DNA of 64,000 bases from Pararhodonellum marinum (GTDB lineage Bacteria > Bacteroidota > Bacteroidia > Cytophagales > Cyclobacteriaceae): NCBI RefSeq assembly GCF_015354735.1, contig NZ_JACEFJ010000005.1:62001-126000 (forward strand), written 5' to 3'. The notes under the pieces are model-generated. The model saw nothing but the letters and a program-made list of their open reading frames with translations. It was not told where the DNA came from and did not search any database. Of the stretch, positions 17,368-26,311 are shown one piece after another. Numbering within the stretch: the first letter of the stretch is position 1; the number at the start of each line of letters is the position of its first letter. Made by a program: the position numbers and the translations under genes.

Positions 17368-17397
17368 AAAAAAACCAGCTCACAGGCTGGTTTTTTT
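17368..17397 (+). terminator. Terminator of the propeller-amidohydrolase gene
   Basis: Perfect 12-bp arms AAAAAAACCAGC and GCTGGTTTTTTT around TCACAG. The U run is part of the stem's 3' arm, so it could also work from the other strand. Confidence 0.85.
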
Positions 17398-17407
17398 ATC
17401 TCTTTTT

Positions 17408-17488
17408 TAATATATCCTAATATCCAGCTAATATCCATAAACATCGCCTATAGGTAGCAACCATTGTTATTGCGGGTGAGATTCCATA
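17408..17488 (-). repeat. AATATCCA-box repeat (family B), copy 2
   Basis: CCTAATATCCAGCTAATATC then CATAAACATCGCC, ending TTGTTATTGCGGGTGAGATT before CC. It aligns with copy 3 (19495-19572) for most of its length, and again sits immediately 3' of a minus-strand gene (17501-18226). Confidence 0.6.
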
Positions 17489-17500
17489 GAGCTAGACCAG

Positions 17501-18226
17501 TTAATTCTCCAAAATATCCTCTCCTTCAAGCACTGGAATATCCAAGTCTGCATCCGTAATGTTTCTATCTCTAATGGCCCTTGCCTGACAGGTCTTGCAA
17601 AGTTCGGAGATTCCCTTTTCATCCCAGGAATCCTGTACACTACCCAGACTTTGTTCTCTGCCTCTGATATGCTGACAGTCATCAAATAAATGGTAGCGGT
17701 TGCCTGCCCTTGACCAATAGACGTTGTCACTGTCGTAGTTCAGTTTTTTGACCACCTCGGTCTGGGAGTTGATCTGTTCGGTGTATTTTTCTACAGAAGG
17801 TGGATCGAAATCCGCCCCTGATATGCCCGCTATCAACATGGCCACTGCTGCTATACCTCCTGCAATCCCTTTGGTTTTGCCACTTGCCTCTTTATTGGTA
17901 AGGATCAGAATGACCATAGGCAGGAAAGCCAACACATTCATGATGGCCCCAAACTGGTTTTGGAAGAAAAATTTCGTTTGGTCTGCTTCAGAAGCGGGAT
18001 CCAAACGGTTGGCTTTTTTCCATAGCGTGGAGCCTGTAATGGCCAAAGCCAAGATCACAACGATGGCAATGATCAGGTAGGTCAGGGTTTCATCATTGAT
18101 CAGATACAAGATGCTGACTACCTGACCAACCATGGCAATCAGCCAGGCAAGCAGGGCAAACATACGGAGTTGTTTGGCTTTTCCCTTACCTTCCGGACTG
18201 GCGACGAATTTTTTTTCGGTTGACAT
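17501..18226 (-). CDS. Membrane protein with C-terminal CxH...CxxC motif
   Basis: A 241-residue protein with four predicted membrane helices (about 22-42, 49-69, 93-110, 119-137). A soluble tail carries YHLFDDCQHIRG and then ELCKTCQARA: Cys184, His186, Cys210 and Cys213 form a plausible zinc or metal knuckle. Similar short tails end many unrelated bacterial membrane proteins, where they are read as metal-binding. No transport motif seen. A hydrophilic lead (1-20) and acidic end (LDIPVLEGEDILEN) complete it. Single gene. Confidence 0.75.
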   Translation of the reverse strand: MSTEKKFVASPEGKGKAKQLRMFALLAWLIAMVGQVVSILYLINDETLTYLIIAIVVILALAITGSTLWKKANRLDPASEADQTKFFFQNQFGAIMNVLAFLPMVILILTNKEASGKTKGIAGGIAAVAMLIAGISGADFDPPSVEKYTEQINSQTEVVKKLNYDSDNVYWSRAGNRYHLFDDCQHIRGREQSLGSVQDSWDEKGISELCKTCQARAIRDRNITDADLDIPVLEGEDILEN

Positions 18227-18548
18227 TTGATTTTAATTTATAGGTGGAAAATTGTTTCAAAGTGAATAACCGGAATTGTGTTAAACGACATAGGATTGCG
18301 AATTCAATCATAATGTCAGTCAATCCACCCACAAAATAATTATTTTTTGATATTTAATTCGTTTTTTTTAAAAATTTGAAAATCAAGGTTTTAATTCTCA
18401 CCTTACACAATGTAGTTTCTATAAAATGGATTCCTCGAAAATGCAGCAAGATCAACAGCTGAACCCTATTGGGGTCCAGTTATTGACATAAAGGATCGTA
18501 ATGTAAACTGAACTTATTTACAGTGTCAGTAATAAAAAAAACAAACCG
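18227..18548. other. Intergenic stretch with one imperfect palindrome
   Basis: AT-rich; probably holds the promoter of the 17501-18226 gene. The imperfect palindrome CTGAACCCTATTGGGGTCCA (plus G) at 18460-18479 resembles the ACCCTATTGGGT before the sulfite reductase gene. No gene seen. Confidence 0.4.
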
Positions 18549-19355
18549 TCACAAAATAATCCCAAAGCTAATGGCATTCAGTTTTGGTCCTCTGTCTGAT
18601 TGGAAAAGATCATTAAAATCATAATTGAAAAACAGATCCACATCACCTACTCCGATTTCCAGTCTTCCTCCGTATCGGAAATCATTGACAAACATATTTG
18701 TTTTCTGAAATTCCCTTCTTCGGTTCCCGTTGTCGTCCCGGTAAACCAATTTTCCTCTACCTCCGAGCCTATAACCTGCATAAGGCCCCGCCCCTATTCT
18801 AAATTGCCCGTTGTTGCTTTTCAGAGTAGGGATGACTGCAATATTGGCGAAGGAGGCAGAAATTTTGGATTTGATTCCAGTCCCATCTTCGAAGGGTTCA
18901 AAGATCAGTCCATCTGGTGTTCGTAGGGCTTGTAGGTTCCTTTCTTCAAATTTAAAGTTGTACCAGCTTACTCCGAGGGTGGACTTGAGGTGAAAGTTTT
19001 TGCCTGCCCGGTATTGATGGTAAAAATTGATCGCCGGATTCCAGCTTCCCCAAGGCCTCACAGCTGGTGCAGTGTCATCGCCAACCCAAGAATTGATACC
19101 GATATCAAAGATCAGCCCTGTGCTTGACTTTCGGTTTACAAAGATTCTGACCTCATCACCTTCATAGGTTTTCCATTTATCTTCAAACTCCCAGGTTTTA
19201 CTTCCGTCTTGGTTTTTGATCACTGTAACATTGGTGTCAAACAGGGAGAAAGTTCTGACTCTGATTGTTGCCTGTTCCGTGGAGGTGGAATCCTGGGCAA
19301 AAGTGACCCAAGACAAAAGGCAAGAAGCGGCAAGAAATAGTATGGTTTTTTTCAT
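18549..19355 (-). CDS. Outer-membrane beta-barrel protein
   Basis: A 268-residue exported protein; the ATG at 19355 gives signal MKKTILFLAASCLLSWVTFA-Q. The mature sequence alternates aromatic and polar residues in strand-like blocks (NFHLKSTLGVSWYNFKFEE, FRIGAGPYAGYRLGGRGKLV, YGGRLEIGVGDVDLFFNYDF) and ends in a strand (LNAISFGIIL), as outer-membrane barrels do. No enzyme motif. Probably a small Bacteroidota porin-like or structural barrel. Single gene. Confidence 0.8.
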   Translation of the reverse strand: MKKTILFLAASCLLSWVTFAQDSTSTEQATIRVRTFSLFDTNVTVIKNQDGSKTWEFEDKWKTYEGDEVRIFVNRKSSTGLIFDIGINSWVGDDTAPAVRPWGSWNPAINFYHQYRAGKNFHLKSTLGVSWYNFKFEERNLQALRTPDGLIFEPFEDGTGIKSKISASFANIAVIPTLKSNNGQFRIGAGPYAGYRLGGRGKLVYRDDNGNRRREFQKTNMFVNDFRYGGRLEIGVGDVDLFFNYDFNDLFQSDRGPKLNAISFGIIL

Positions 19356-19494
19356 GGTTGTATCATTGAAATGCATCATTCAATAAAGTAGATACACCAA
19401 GTCTCCCAGAGGTTGCATGGGTTTTTAAAAAAATTTTTAAGCTTTCCTTATTTCACAAGTAAGAGTTACCGCCCCATAAAAGTAGATTAATTTT

Positions 19495-19572
19495 AGTATC
19501 CAAATATCCATCTAATATCCATCAATATCTCCTTGAACGAAAGTCCATGATTATTACGAATAACATTCCTCA
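19495..19572 (-). repeat. AATATCCA-box repeat (family B), copy 3
   Basis: TAGTATCCAAATATCCATC then TAATATCCATCAATATCTCC, ending ATTATTACGAATAACATTCC. Best match to copy 2. Immediately 3' of the minus-strand aminoacylase gene. Confidence 0.6.
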
Positions 19573-19587
19573 GATTCAGACCCAAAA

Positions 19588-21117
19588 TTATTGTTTTGCT
19601 TTTTTAATGATTTTCCCTGACTGGTTGGAAAAAACATCCTTTTCCTTAGCAATTTGCCCATTGACCAGAACATAGTCAAATCCTTCGGCCAGTTGAGCGG
19701 GATTTTCATAAGTGGCATTGGCTCTGACGGCCTCGGGATCAAAGACCAGTAAATCCGCTTTCATGCCTTCCCGAATCAGTCCACGGTCATGGATCCCCAA
19801 GCTTTGGGCTGTCAAGCCGGTCATTTTATAAATGGCCTCCGGGAGAGATAGAATAGGTTCCTTGATGACATAGGATTCGATTATTTTTGCGAATGTACCA
19901 TAGCCTCTCGGGTGGTTAGAAGTGGGGCTACCGTCAGAGCATATGTTGACATGTTCATCTACCAAAAGGGCCTTCATGAGAACCTCATCCATCACAAAAT
20001 AAGCAGCACTGGTTCCAGAAGGTCCGATATCCTCTATCAGAACTTTCTCGAATGGTTTTTCCAGAATCTCTCCGACTTCCTTTAAGGTTTTTCCTTTATA
20101 GGGCCCATTGCCGATCAAGGTGGCCTCAGGCCCGTTTCTTAGGTTGACCCGGTTTCTTAAATAGGTTTCCAGCTCCCCTCTTCTTTCTGCCATGACTTGG
20201 GAGTAGTCAGCAGGTGGCAGGGCCCATTCCGGGAATAGGATGGATATGCTGGTGTAACTGGCCTCATAAGGATATAGGTCAGCTGTGACCGTTTTGCCTT
20301 GGCCTCTTGCATTGTCAAGAAAAGCCAAAATTCCAGCCGCCCGTTCTTCCCCTTTTCCATATACTACTTTGATATGAGACACATGTACAGGACAGAATTC
20401 TCCCTGATCCAACAATTCCTTGAGTGATGCTTCAATGTATGCATCATCTTCATTGCGCATGTGGCTCATGATCATGCCGCCTTTCTTCCCGACCACCTTA
20501 GCCAGCCTGTTTAGTTCATCTGGCCCGGCAAGGTATCCGGGATTGTATTCCAGCCCAGTAGATAGGCCAAAACATCCTGCTTCCATCGCTGAGTTCACCA
20601 GATTTTCCATAGACCGCATTCCGGAATCGGTGGGTGTTTTGTCATATTGTACTCCTGAAAGCATTCTTAGGGTTCCATGACCTACAAACATGCCCACATT
20701 CACACCGGGTTTGATCTGGTCTACCGAGTCCATCCACCCTTTAAGGTCTATGGTTTCAGGGCTGAAACCGTCCTGTCCCAAAAAGATGCTGGTAACCCCC
20801 ATGGCCAGAAAATTTTCAAATGCAGGCGTCTCCATAGGATCTCCATGGGCATGAGAATCAATAAAACCTGGTGTCAACATGCTCCCTCTTGCATCAATAA
20901 TCCTTTCAGCATTGATGTCAAGACTGGTATCTTTCTCAATCTTGAAAATTTCATCCTCTATTATCAAGATCTGCCCGTAATAGGGCTCCGCACCACTTCC
21001 ATCTATGATTTGTGCATTTTTGATCAGTAGGTTGATTTCTGTGGATGTGTTTTGATTTTTACAGGAGAAAGATAGAAGGGCTAGTATTCCAAGGAAGAGT
21101 GTGATGTTTTTGTTCAT
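19588..21117 (-). CDS. D-aminoacylase/N-acyl-D-amino-acid deacylase-like lipoprotein
   Basis: A 509-residue amidohydrolase of the D-aminoacylase family. Lipoprotein signal ends LLSFSC (Cys19). Metal motif GFIDSHAHGD gives His89 and His91; further family blocks are GLEYNPGYLAG, MSHMRNEDD, VHVSHIKVVYGKG and CSDGSPTSNHPRGYGTF, the last containing the catalytic Asp. Length fits the family. It should sit in the envelope and hydrolyse N-acyl-D-amino acids or related dipeptides. Single gene. Confidence 0.93.
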   Translation of the reverse strand: MNKNITLFLGILALLSFSCKNQNTSTEINLLIKNAQIIDGSGAEPYYGQILIIEDEIFKIEKDTSLDINAERIIDARGSMLTPGFIDSHAHGDPMETPAFENFLAMGVTSIFLGQDGFSPETIDLKGWMDSVDQIKPGVNVGMFVGHGTLRMLSGVQYDKTPTDSGMRSMENLVNSAMEAGCFGLSTGLEYNPGYLAGPDELNRLAKVVGKKGGMIMSHMRNEDDAYIEASLKELLDQGEFCPVHVSHIKVVYGKGEERAAGILAFLDNARGQGKTVTADLYPYEASYTSISILFPEWALPPADYSQVMAERRGELETYLRNRVNLRNGPEATLIGNGPYKGKTLKEVGEILEKPFEKVLIEDIGPSGTSAAYFVMDEVLMKALLVDEHVNICSDGSPTSNHPRGYGTFAKIIESYVIKEPILSLPEAIYKMTGLTAQSLGIHDRGLIREGMKADLLVFDPEAVRANATYENPAQLAEGFDYVLVNGQIAKEKDVFSNQSGKIIKKAKQ

Positions 21118-21221
21118 GGTTAATGATACAAAACAATTTCGAATGTTCCACCAAGGATAGGTAGGAATAAAAAAATCCTGAAATCGACAGGATATCAGGA
21201 TTACTGAGTATTTGAAGCATT

Positions 21222-21395
21222 AAAATGGTTATCCGTTTCGTTGCCACTAACCCAATATTCATCTTCAAAAGGGTTGGAAGTCCGAAGTAGGAAGTCACCC
21301 GCCTTTCTTCGGGCAGGGGATGTGTGGGACATTTCGGTTTGGTGGCGAGAATTATATTGAATTACCATTTTACTGGGATCATTGCATACCTACAT
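21222..21395 (+). repeat. Dispersed repeat (family A), copy 2
   Basis: Starts AAAATGGTTATCCGTTTCG, then CACTAACCCAATATTC, a short GC-rich centre near 21295-21320, GGGACATTTCGGTTTGGTGG, and ends GAATTACCATTTT plus ACTGGGATCATTGCATACC. The two ends are short inverted repeats of each other (AAAATGGT at the left, ACCATTTT at the right). Confidence 0.7.
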
Positions 21396-21416
21396 GAACA
21401 TTAAATAATGGATTCT

Positions 21417-22013
21417 CTATACGGATTCCTCGGTTTTTCTTTTTTCCACCAATCCCTGGGTCAGTTTGTTGAGGGCCTCCACCTTGTATTCAAAATCCCC
21501 TTTCAAGGTTTCCCTGTATTGGTTGATGTTTTCTACCAGTTCATTGATGTCTTCGGGAATGACTTCTTCCAACAACTGCCGGAGTCGTTTGGCTGTGGTA
21601 GGGGATTTGCCATTGGTGCTGATGGCGATTTTTACATTGCCTTTGGTCACGATTCCCCCAAGGTAAAAATCACAAAGCGCTGGGGTGTCCGCTACATTGA
21701 CCAATAAGAATCGCTCCTTGGCCTCATCATGAATTTGTTTGTTGACCCCCTTGTCATCCGTGGCTGCTATTACGATGTGTTTCCCTCCCAAATACTTTTC
21801 ATGGTATAGGTCCTGGATGAGGGTAACGTTGGCACTGTTTTGCGCCAATTCCAAAAACTCCTCCGAAAATTCCTTAGAAACAGCGGTGACCTGTGCATTT
21901 GGACTGCTTTTAAGTAAGAAAGACAGTTTTTCGGTCCCAACAAACCCACCCCCGACCAATAATGTGTTCAATTGGTGGACCTTGAGAAAGATGGGATATA
22001 ATGGATTGGCCAT
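21417..22013 (-). CDS. Siroheme synthase N-domain: precorrin-2 dehydrogenase/ferrochelatase (Met8-like)
   Basis: A 198-residue stand-alone version of the CysG N-terminal part. Residues 1-115 form an NAD-binding fold (LLVGGGFVGTEK near 18-29, DDKGVN, VNVADTPALCDFYLGG). The rest is the helical dimerisation domain (ISTNGKSPTTAKRLRQLLEE). It oxidises precorrin-2 to sirohydrochlorin and inserts iron, giving siroheme. It lies 57 bp downstream of cobA in the sulfur operon. Confidence 0.9.
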   Translation of the reverse strand: MANPLYPIFLKVHQLNTLLVGGGFVGTEKLSFLLKSSPNAQVTAVSKEFSEEFLELAQNSANVTLIQDLYHEKYLGGKHIVIAATDDKGVNKQIHDEAKERFLLVNVADTPALCDFYLGGIVTKGNVKIAISTNGKSPTTAKRLRQLLEEVIPEDINELVENINQYRETLKGDFEYKVEALNKLTQGLVEKRKTEESV

Positions 22014-22070
22014 TTTAGGATATATTTAAGGTTACTGGGTGTAAGTTTAATTTTTGAGGATTTCCATTGT

Positions 22071-22835
22071 TTATTTTTCCATTACCTCGGCATACACCTC
22101 CATCAAGGACATGCTTTCTTTTACCACTTCCCCAATGATGATGATGGCAGGCGCCCCTATTTTGGATTCCTCCGCTTTGAAAAGGATATCCTGAATGGTA
22201 CCAGCTACAATTTTTTGCTCAGCGGTAGTACCACTTTGAATGATGGCTACCGGAGTTTCCGACTTGCCTCCATTTTGATAGTGATTTACAATTTCCGGTA
22301 GTTTTTTAGTCCCCATCAAAACCACTACGGTTGCTGTAGATTGAACGGCCAATTGTAAATCCCTTGAAAGTTGGCCAGAGGAAGTGGTTCCGGTGATTAC
22401 CCAGAAGCTTTCTGAAACCCCTCTTTTGGTCACAGGAATACCTGCTGAGGCAGGTACAGCGATAGAGGAGGTGATGCCGGGAACCACCTCAGTTGGTATA
22501 CCAAAGGCTTGGATATGATCAATTTCCTCGGCCCCTCTGCCAAAAACAAATGGATCCCCTCCTTTCAGTCTAACCACATGCCCATGTTTTAAGGCGTAAG
22601 CGACACACAAGCGATTGGTTTCGTCCTGCGGATTCACCGTGCTGCCATTACGTTTGCCCACAAATATTTTCAGTGCCTTGGAAGGGGCATGCTTCAAAAG
22701 CCTTTTGTCAATCAGGGCATCATACAAGACCACGTCTGCCCTATTGAGGGCTAAAACACCTTTCAGGGTGATTAATTCAGGGTCACCTGGCCCTGCACCT
22801 ACCAAAGTAACTTTTGGTTTTACTCTTGAATTCAT
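22071..22835 (-). CDS. cobA: Uroporphyrinogen-III C-methyltransferase
   Basis: A 254-residue SAM-dependent methyltransferase converting uroporphyrinogen III to precorrin-2. Conserved blocks: LVGAGPGDPELITLKG (about 11-26), VVLYDAL, VRLKGGDPFVFGRGAEE (about 92-108), VVPGITSSIAVPASAGIP and VTKRGVS. Stand-alone (not fused to the Met8 domain). It overlaps the sulfite reductase gene by 4 bp (ATGA), which couples cofactor synthesis to the enzyme that uses it. It also supplies the siroheme branch only, since no cobalamin genes are nearby. Confidence 0.95.
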   Translation of the reverse strand: MNSRVKPKVTLVGAGPGDPELITLKGVLALNRADVVLYDALIDKRLLKHAPSKALKIFVGKRNGSTVNPQDETNRLCVAYALKHGHVVRLKGGDPFVFGRGAEEIDHIQAFGIPTEVVPGITSSIAVPASAGIPVTKRGVSESFWVITGTTSSGQLSRDLQLAVQSTATVVVLMGTKKLPEIVNHYQNGGKSETPVAIIQSGTTAEQKIVAGTIQDILFKAEESKIGAPAIIIIGEVVKESMSLMEVYAEVMEK

Positions 22836-24934
22836 ATCGCCACCTCCTTCTCTCTGTATTGGTTGATTTGGTCAAATGCCCCTAATGCTTGCTTATAATA
22901 AGCTTTGGCAAATTCCTGTGTAGGTTCATTCGATTTGATCTGATAGGCCAGATCACTCAAGGTGCCCTCTAGGTTTATTTTCTCTGTCGCAATAAAGGTT
23001 TCATCAAACTTTTCCAAAATGCTTGCATAGGAATTGGTGCTGATGCTCTCAGACAGCAGAATGGCTTTGGCTGCATTGACCAGTCCGGCATAGGTGTGGT
23101 AGATGCTGTCGGACCATCTTTTTTCTTCGAGATTCTCTTTGGACAAATCCAGCTTTTCACCGGCTTCCAGCAAGAGCGTGGCGACCAAATCAATGACTAC
23201 GCCGGCACATTCGCCCACGCCCACGGCAATTTGATAGGCTTCATGGTGACCCCAGTCGATTTGATCGGATTCCGTAAGCGTGCTTGTATCGGTCAATACT
23301 TTCAAAATATCATAGAAGTACATCTGACCCTGACGGTCATAGTAATCCAGAAAGCTTTCATTTTCTTCCCCATGTTGTTCATAGTCTTGGATCAAGATAC
23401 GCAAAGAATCCGGGCCTCTTCTGCTTGGAATTTTGATCACTTTGTCAGCAAACCTGCCGTTGCCATTTCCGAGTGTGCCACCACCCAACAGGACCTGAAG
23501 GGCAGGGAAGACGGTTTTGCCTACCTTCATGGACATCCCCTGAAAACCAATATGGGCCATGTTGTGTTGTCCACAGGCATTCATACAACCTGAAATTTTG
23601 ATGGTCAGGTCTTGGTTTTGAAGGTATTGAGGATATTCTGACAGAATTACTTTTTCCAGTTCTTTCGCAATGCCGGTACTGCTGGCAATGCCAAGGTTAC
23701 AGGTGTCCGTACCGGGACATGCGGTGATGTCTCCGAAGGTGTTATACCCCGGAGAAGCAAAATCCAGTTTTTTGAGCTCTTGGTAGAAAAAGGGTACCAA
23801 CTCCTGCTTCACATCCCGTATCAAAATGTTTTGTCTCAAAGTAAACCTCACCTCATTGTTGGCATAGGTTTTCACCAAAACAGCCAATTTTCTGGCCTGA
23901 TCCGTTGTGAAATCTCCAAGGTGAACTTTGATCCCAATAGAAACATAGCCAGCCTGTTTTTGAGGCAGCACATTGGTCAGCTTCCACTGTTCATAGGCCA
24001 ATTCCAAGGGCTCCTCCACCAGAATTGTTTCTGGCTGGGGGAGGGTCTTGGAGGCTTCATAGGTTTGATAATCTATTGGGTATTTTTTATATGGCAAAGC
24101 ATTTTGTTCCTCCTTGACCAGTTGGAGGAAGGCTTCGACACCGATGTCTTTGATGAGAAATTTCATTCTTGCTTTCAGCCTTTTGGCCCGCTCTCCGTGT
24201 CGGTCAAAAATCCGCAAGACACCTTCAATAAAGGGGATAAGTTCATCTGTAGGCAAAAATTCTGTGATTAAATCAGCATGCCTGGGCTGGGACCCTAGTC
24301 CACCTCCCAACAAAACCTTGAATCCACGGATCTCTTTACCGCCTACGTTTTTTAGCTGAGGGATAAATCCCAAGTCGTGCAGGTAACTGAGGGCTGTATC
24401 TTCTTCAGAGGCAGAAAAAGCCATTTTGAATTTTCTGCCCATTTCCTGGCAGATGGGATTCCTAAGAAAATAACGAAAGACCACATCTGCATAAGGTGTC
24501 ACATCGAAGGGCTCCAAAGGATCGGTACCTGCAGTTTCCGAAGCAGTAACATTTCTGACCGTATTCCCGCAGGCCTCCCGCAAGGTCACATCATCTTTTT
24601 CCAGTTCAGCCCATAGCTGAGGCGTTTCATCCAGACTTACATAGTGGATTTGAATGTCCTGCCTTGTAGTAATGTGAAGTTTGCCGGTGGAATAATGGTC
24701 GGTAACGTCAGCTATTCGGATCAGTTGCTCAGCCGTACTCTTGCCATAGGGCAGCTTGATTCGGATCATCTGAACCCCGGGCTGTCGCTGACCATAAACG
24801 CCTCTTGCCAACCTGAGACTTCTGAATTTTTCCTCATCGATGTTTCCTTCTCTGAATAGCCGGATTTTCTTTTCCAACTCCAGGATGTCTTTCTGAACGA
24901 CGGGATCTTCTATTTCTGTTCTAAAACTTTGCAT
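22832..24934 (-). CDS. Siroheme-dependent sulfite (or nitrite) reductase with C-terminal HEPN-like domain
   Basis: A 700-residue ferredoxin-type reductase. Two ferrodoxin-like/siroheme repeats occupy about 50-265 and 320-545; the [4Fe-4S]-siroheme Cys are 406 and 412 (ACPGTDTC) and 450 and 454 (SGCMNAC). Basic residues at HITTRQDIQIHYV fit sulfite binding. Residues about 560-700 are an extra helical domain (HHEAYQIAVGVGECAGVVID, YAGLVNAAKAILL, YYKQALGAFDQI) that resembles HEPN helices. In this cys operon its job is reduction of sulfite to sulfide; nitrite reductase remains possible from sequence alone. Confidence 0.92.
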   Translation of the reverse strand: MQSFRTEIEDPVVQKDILELEKKIRLFREGNIDEEKFRSLRLARGVYGQRQPGVQMIRIKLPYGKSTAEQLIRIADVTDHYSTGKLHITTRQDIQIHYVSLDETPQLWAELEKDDVTLREACGNTVRNVTASETAGTDPLEPFDVTPYADVVFRYFLRNPICQEMGRKFKMAFSASEEDTALSYLHDLGFIPQLKNVGGKEIRGFKVLLGGGLGSQPRHADLITEFLPTDELIPFIEGVLRIFDRHGERAKRLKARMKFLIKDIGVEAFLQLVKEEQNALPYKKYPIDYQTYEASKTLPQPETILVEEPLELAYEQWKLTNVLPQKQAGYVSIGIKVHLGDFTTDQARKLAVLVKTYANNEVRFTLRQNILIRDVKQELVPFFYQELKKLDFASPGYNTFGDITACPGTDTCNLGIASSTGIAKELEKVILSEYPQYLQNQDLTIKISGCMNACGQHNMAHIGFQGMSMKVGKTVFPALQVLLGGGTLGNGNGRFADKVIKIPSRRGPDSLRILIQDYEQHGEENESFLDYYDRQGQMYFYDILKVLTDTSTLTESDQIDWGHHEAYQIAVGVGECAGVVIDLVATLLLEAGEKLDLSKENLEEKRWSDSIYHTYAGLVNAAKAILLSESISTNSYASILEKFDETFIATEKINLEGTLSDLAYQIKSNEPTQEFAKAYYKQALGAFDQINQYREKEVAI

Positions 24935-24944
24935 GCTCGAAGTA

Positions 24945-24960
24945 ATTTACCCTATTGGGT
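24945..24960. promoter_or_regulatory. Shared sulfur-locus motif upstream of the sulfite reductase
   Basis: ATTTACCCTATT (24945-24956), running into GGGT so that ACCC-TATT-GGGT is an inverted repeat, lies 11 bp before the start codon. The same 12 bases occur on the opposite strand before the DUF2061-cysHDN run (28312-28323). Candidate site for the Rrf2 regulator; inferred. Confidence 0.4.
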
Positions 24961-25019
24961 TTGTGGTTTATAGGTTTTAAAATCAGGCCGAACCTTTGGG
25001 GTACGACCCAATGGATCAT

Positions 25020-26279
25020 CTAGGCATTGATAAAGCCTACACTCACCGTGTCATAACTGCCCTCATCTATCAGAATAAAGCTACCATTTGATTTGTTTTT
25101 CTGGTATGGATCATAGTGAATGGGCTTGCTCAAGCGGAAGTGTACCTTTCCGATGTCATTCAGTCTGAGTTGATCAGCGGGTACCTCGCCGGAGAAGTCC
25201 GTATGGATGATGCTTTCGATCCGGTCTACTTTTGCAAGGACGCGGTTGACACCATGTTGAAGAGTATATTTATCGCCTACTTTAAGAGGCTTGTTATTGA
25301 CTTGACAAAGTGTGGCTGCAATCTGTTTTTCAGATTTAGGCAATTCGTTGGATTTGACCAACATGTCCCCTCGGCTCAGATCTACTTCATTCTCCAAAGT
25401 GATGGTTATAGAGCTGTCCGGAGAAGCTTCATCATACAATTCATCCAGAAATTGGATTGTTTTGATCCTTGTACTTGTCATGGATGGCAGCACGGTGACT
25501 TCATCTCCGACTTTCAGTTTTCCTCCATACAATTTACCGGAGAACCCCCGGAAATCATGGAAAGCTTCAGTTTTTGGCCGAATGACATATTGGACGGGGA
25601 ATCTAGCCACACTGCTTTCAAAGAGGTCTTCTGGTTCCAAGACTTCAAGATGGTCCAAGAGGGAATTTCCAAGATACCATGGCATGAGGTCTGATTTGGA
25701 GGCGATGTTTTCCCCTTTCAAAGCAGACAGAGGTATAAAAGTAATTTGCTCAGTGTTGAAATGGCTTTTTTCTACCAATTCTTCGAATTCGGCTTTGATA
25801 TTCAAATATACCTCTTCGTCGTAATTGACCAGGTCCATTTTATTGATGGCTACCACCACATGGCTCAACCTCAGAAGATTGGCAATAAAGAAATGTCGGT
25901 AAGTCTGTTCTATTACTCCTTTTCTGGCATCAATCAGGATGATGGCCACTTGGGAGGTAGAAGCACCGGTGACCATGTTCCGGGTATATTCCACATGCCC
26001 CGGGGTATCCGCAATGACAAAGTTGGTCTTACGTGTGGAAAAATAGATATGGGCCACATCGATGGTGATGCCTTGTTCTCTTTCCGCTACCAAACCATCG
26101 GTCGCCAAGGAAAAATCAAGGTAATCGTATCCTCTTTTCCGGCTGCTTTGTTCTATGGCTTCCAGCTTATCGGTGGTAAGAGACTGTGTGTCATAGAGCA
26201 ACCTGCCGATCAGGGTGCTTTTACCGTCATCGACCGAACCTGCCGTGGCAATTTTGATCAGTTTTCTATTGTCGGACAT
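25020..26279 (-). CDS. cysN: Sulfate adenylyltransferase subunit 1 (GTPase)
   Basis: A 419-residue elongation-factor-like GTPase, the regulatory subunit of ATP sulfurylase. G1 loop GSVDDGKST (14-22), switch region EREQGITIDVAH, G3 DTPGHVEY (91-98), G4 NKMD (146-149). It drives formation of adenylyl sulfate by CysD. It is shorter than Escherichia coli CysN but complete through the beta-barrel domains; no CysC kinase is fused. It starts 122 bp after the cysD stop, a gap filled by two hairpins, and precedes the reductase by 85 bp. Confidence 0.95.
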   Translation of the reverse strand: MSDNRKLIKIATAGSVDDGKSTLIGRLLYDTQSLTTDKLEAIEQSSRKRGYDYLDFSLATDGLVAEREQGITIDVAHIYFSTRKTNFVIADTPGHVEYTRNMVTGASTSQVAIILIDARKGVIEQTYRHFFIANLLRLSHVVVAINKMDLVNYDEEVYLNIKAEFEELVEKSHFNTEQITFIPLSALKGENIASKSDLMPWYLGNSLLDHLEVLEPEDLFESSVARFPVQYVIRPKTEAFHDFRGFSGKLYGGKLKVGDEVTVLPSMTSTRIKTIQFLDELYDEASPDSSITITLENEVDLSRGDMLVKSNELPKSEKQIAATLCQVNNKPLKVGDKYTLQHGVNRVLAKVDRIESIIHTDFSGEVPADQLRLNDIGKVHFRLSKPIHYDPYQKNKSNGSFILIDEGSYDTVSVGFINA

Positions 26280-26311
26280 TGTTTTGAGTCGTTGTGAGTG
26301 ATTTTTCTCCT

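Noticed and set aside
25116-25694. Long plus-strand frames opposite cysN, cysD and the sulfite reductase
   Set aside because: Antisense shadows of well-supported genes; no motifs.
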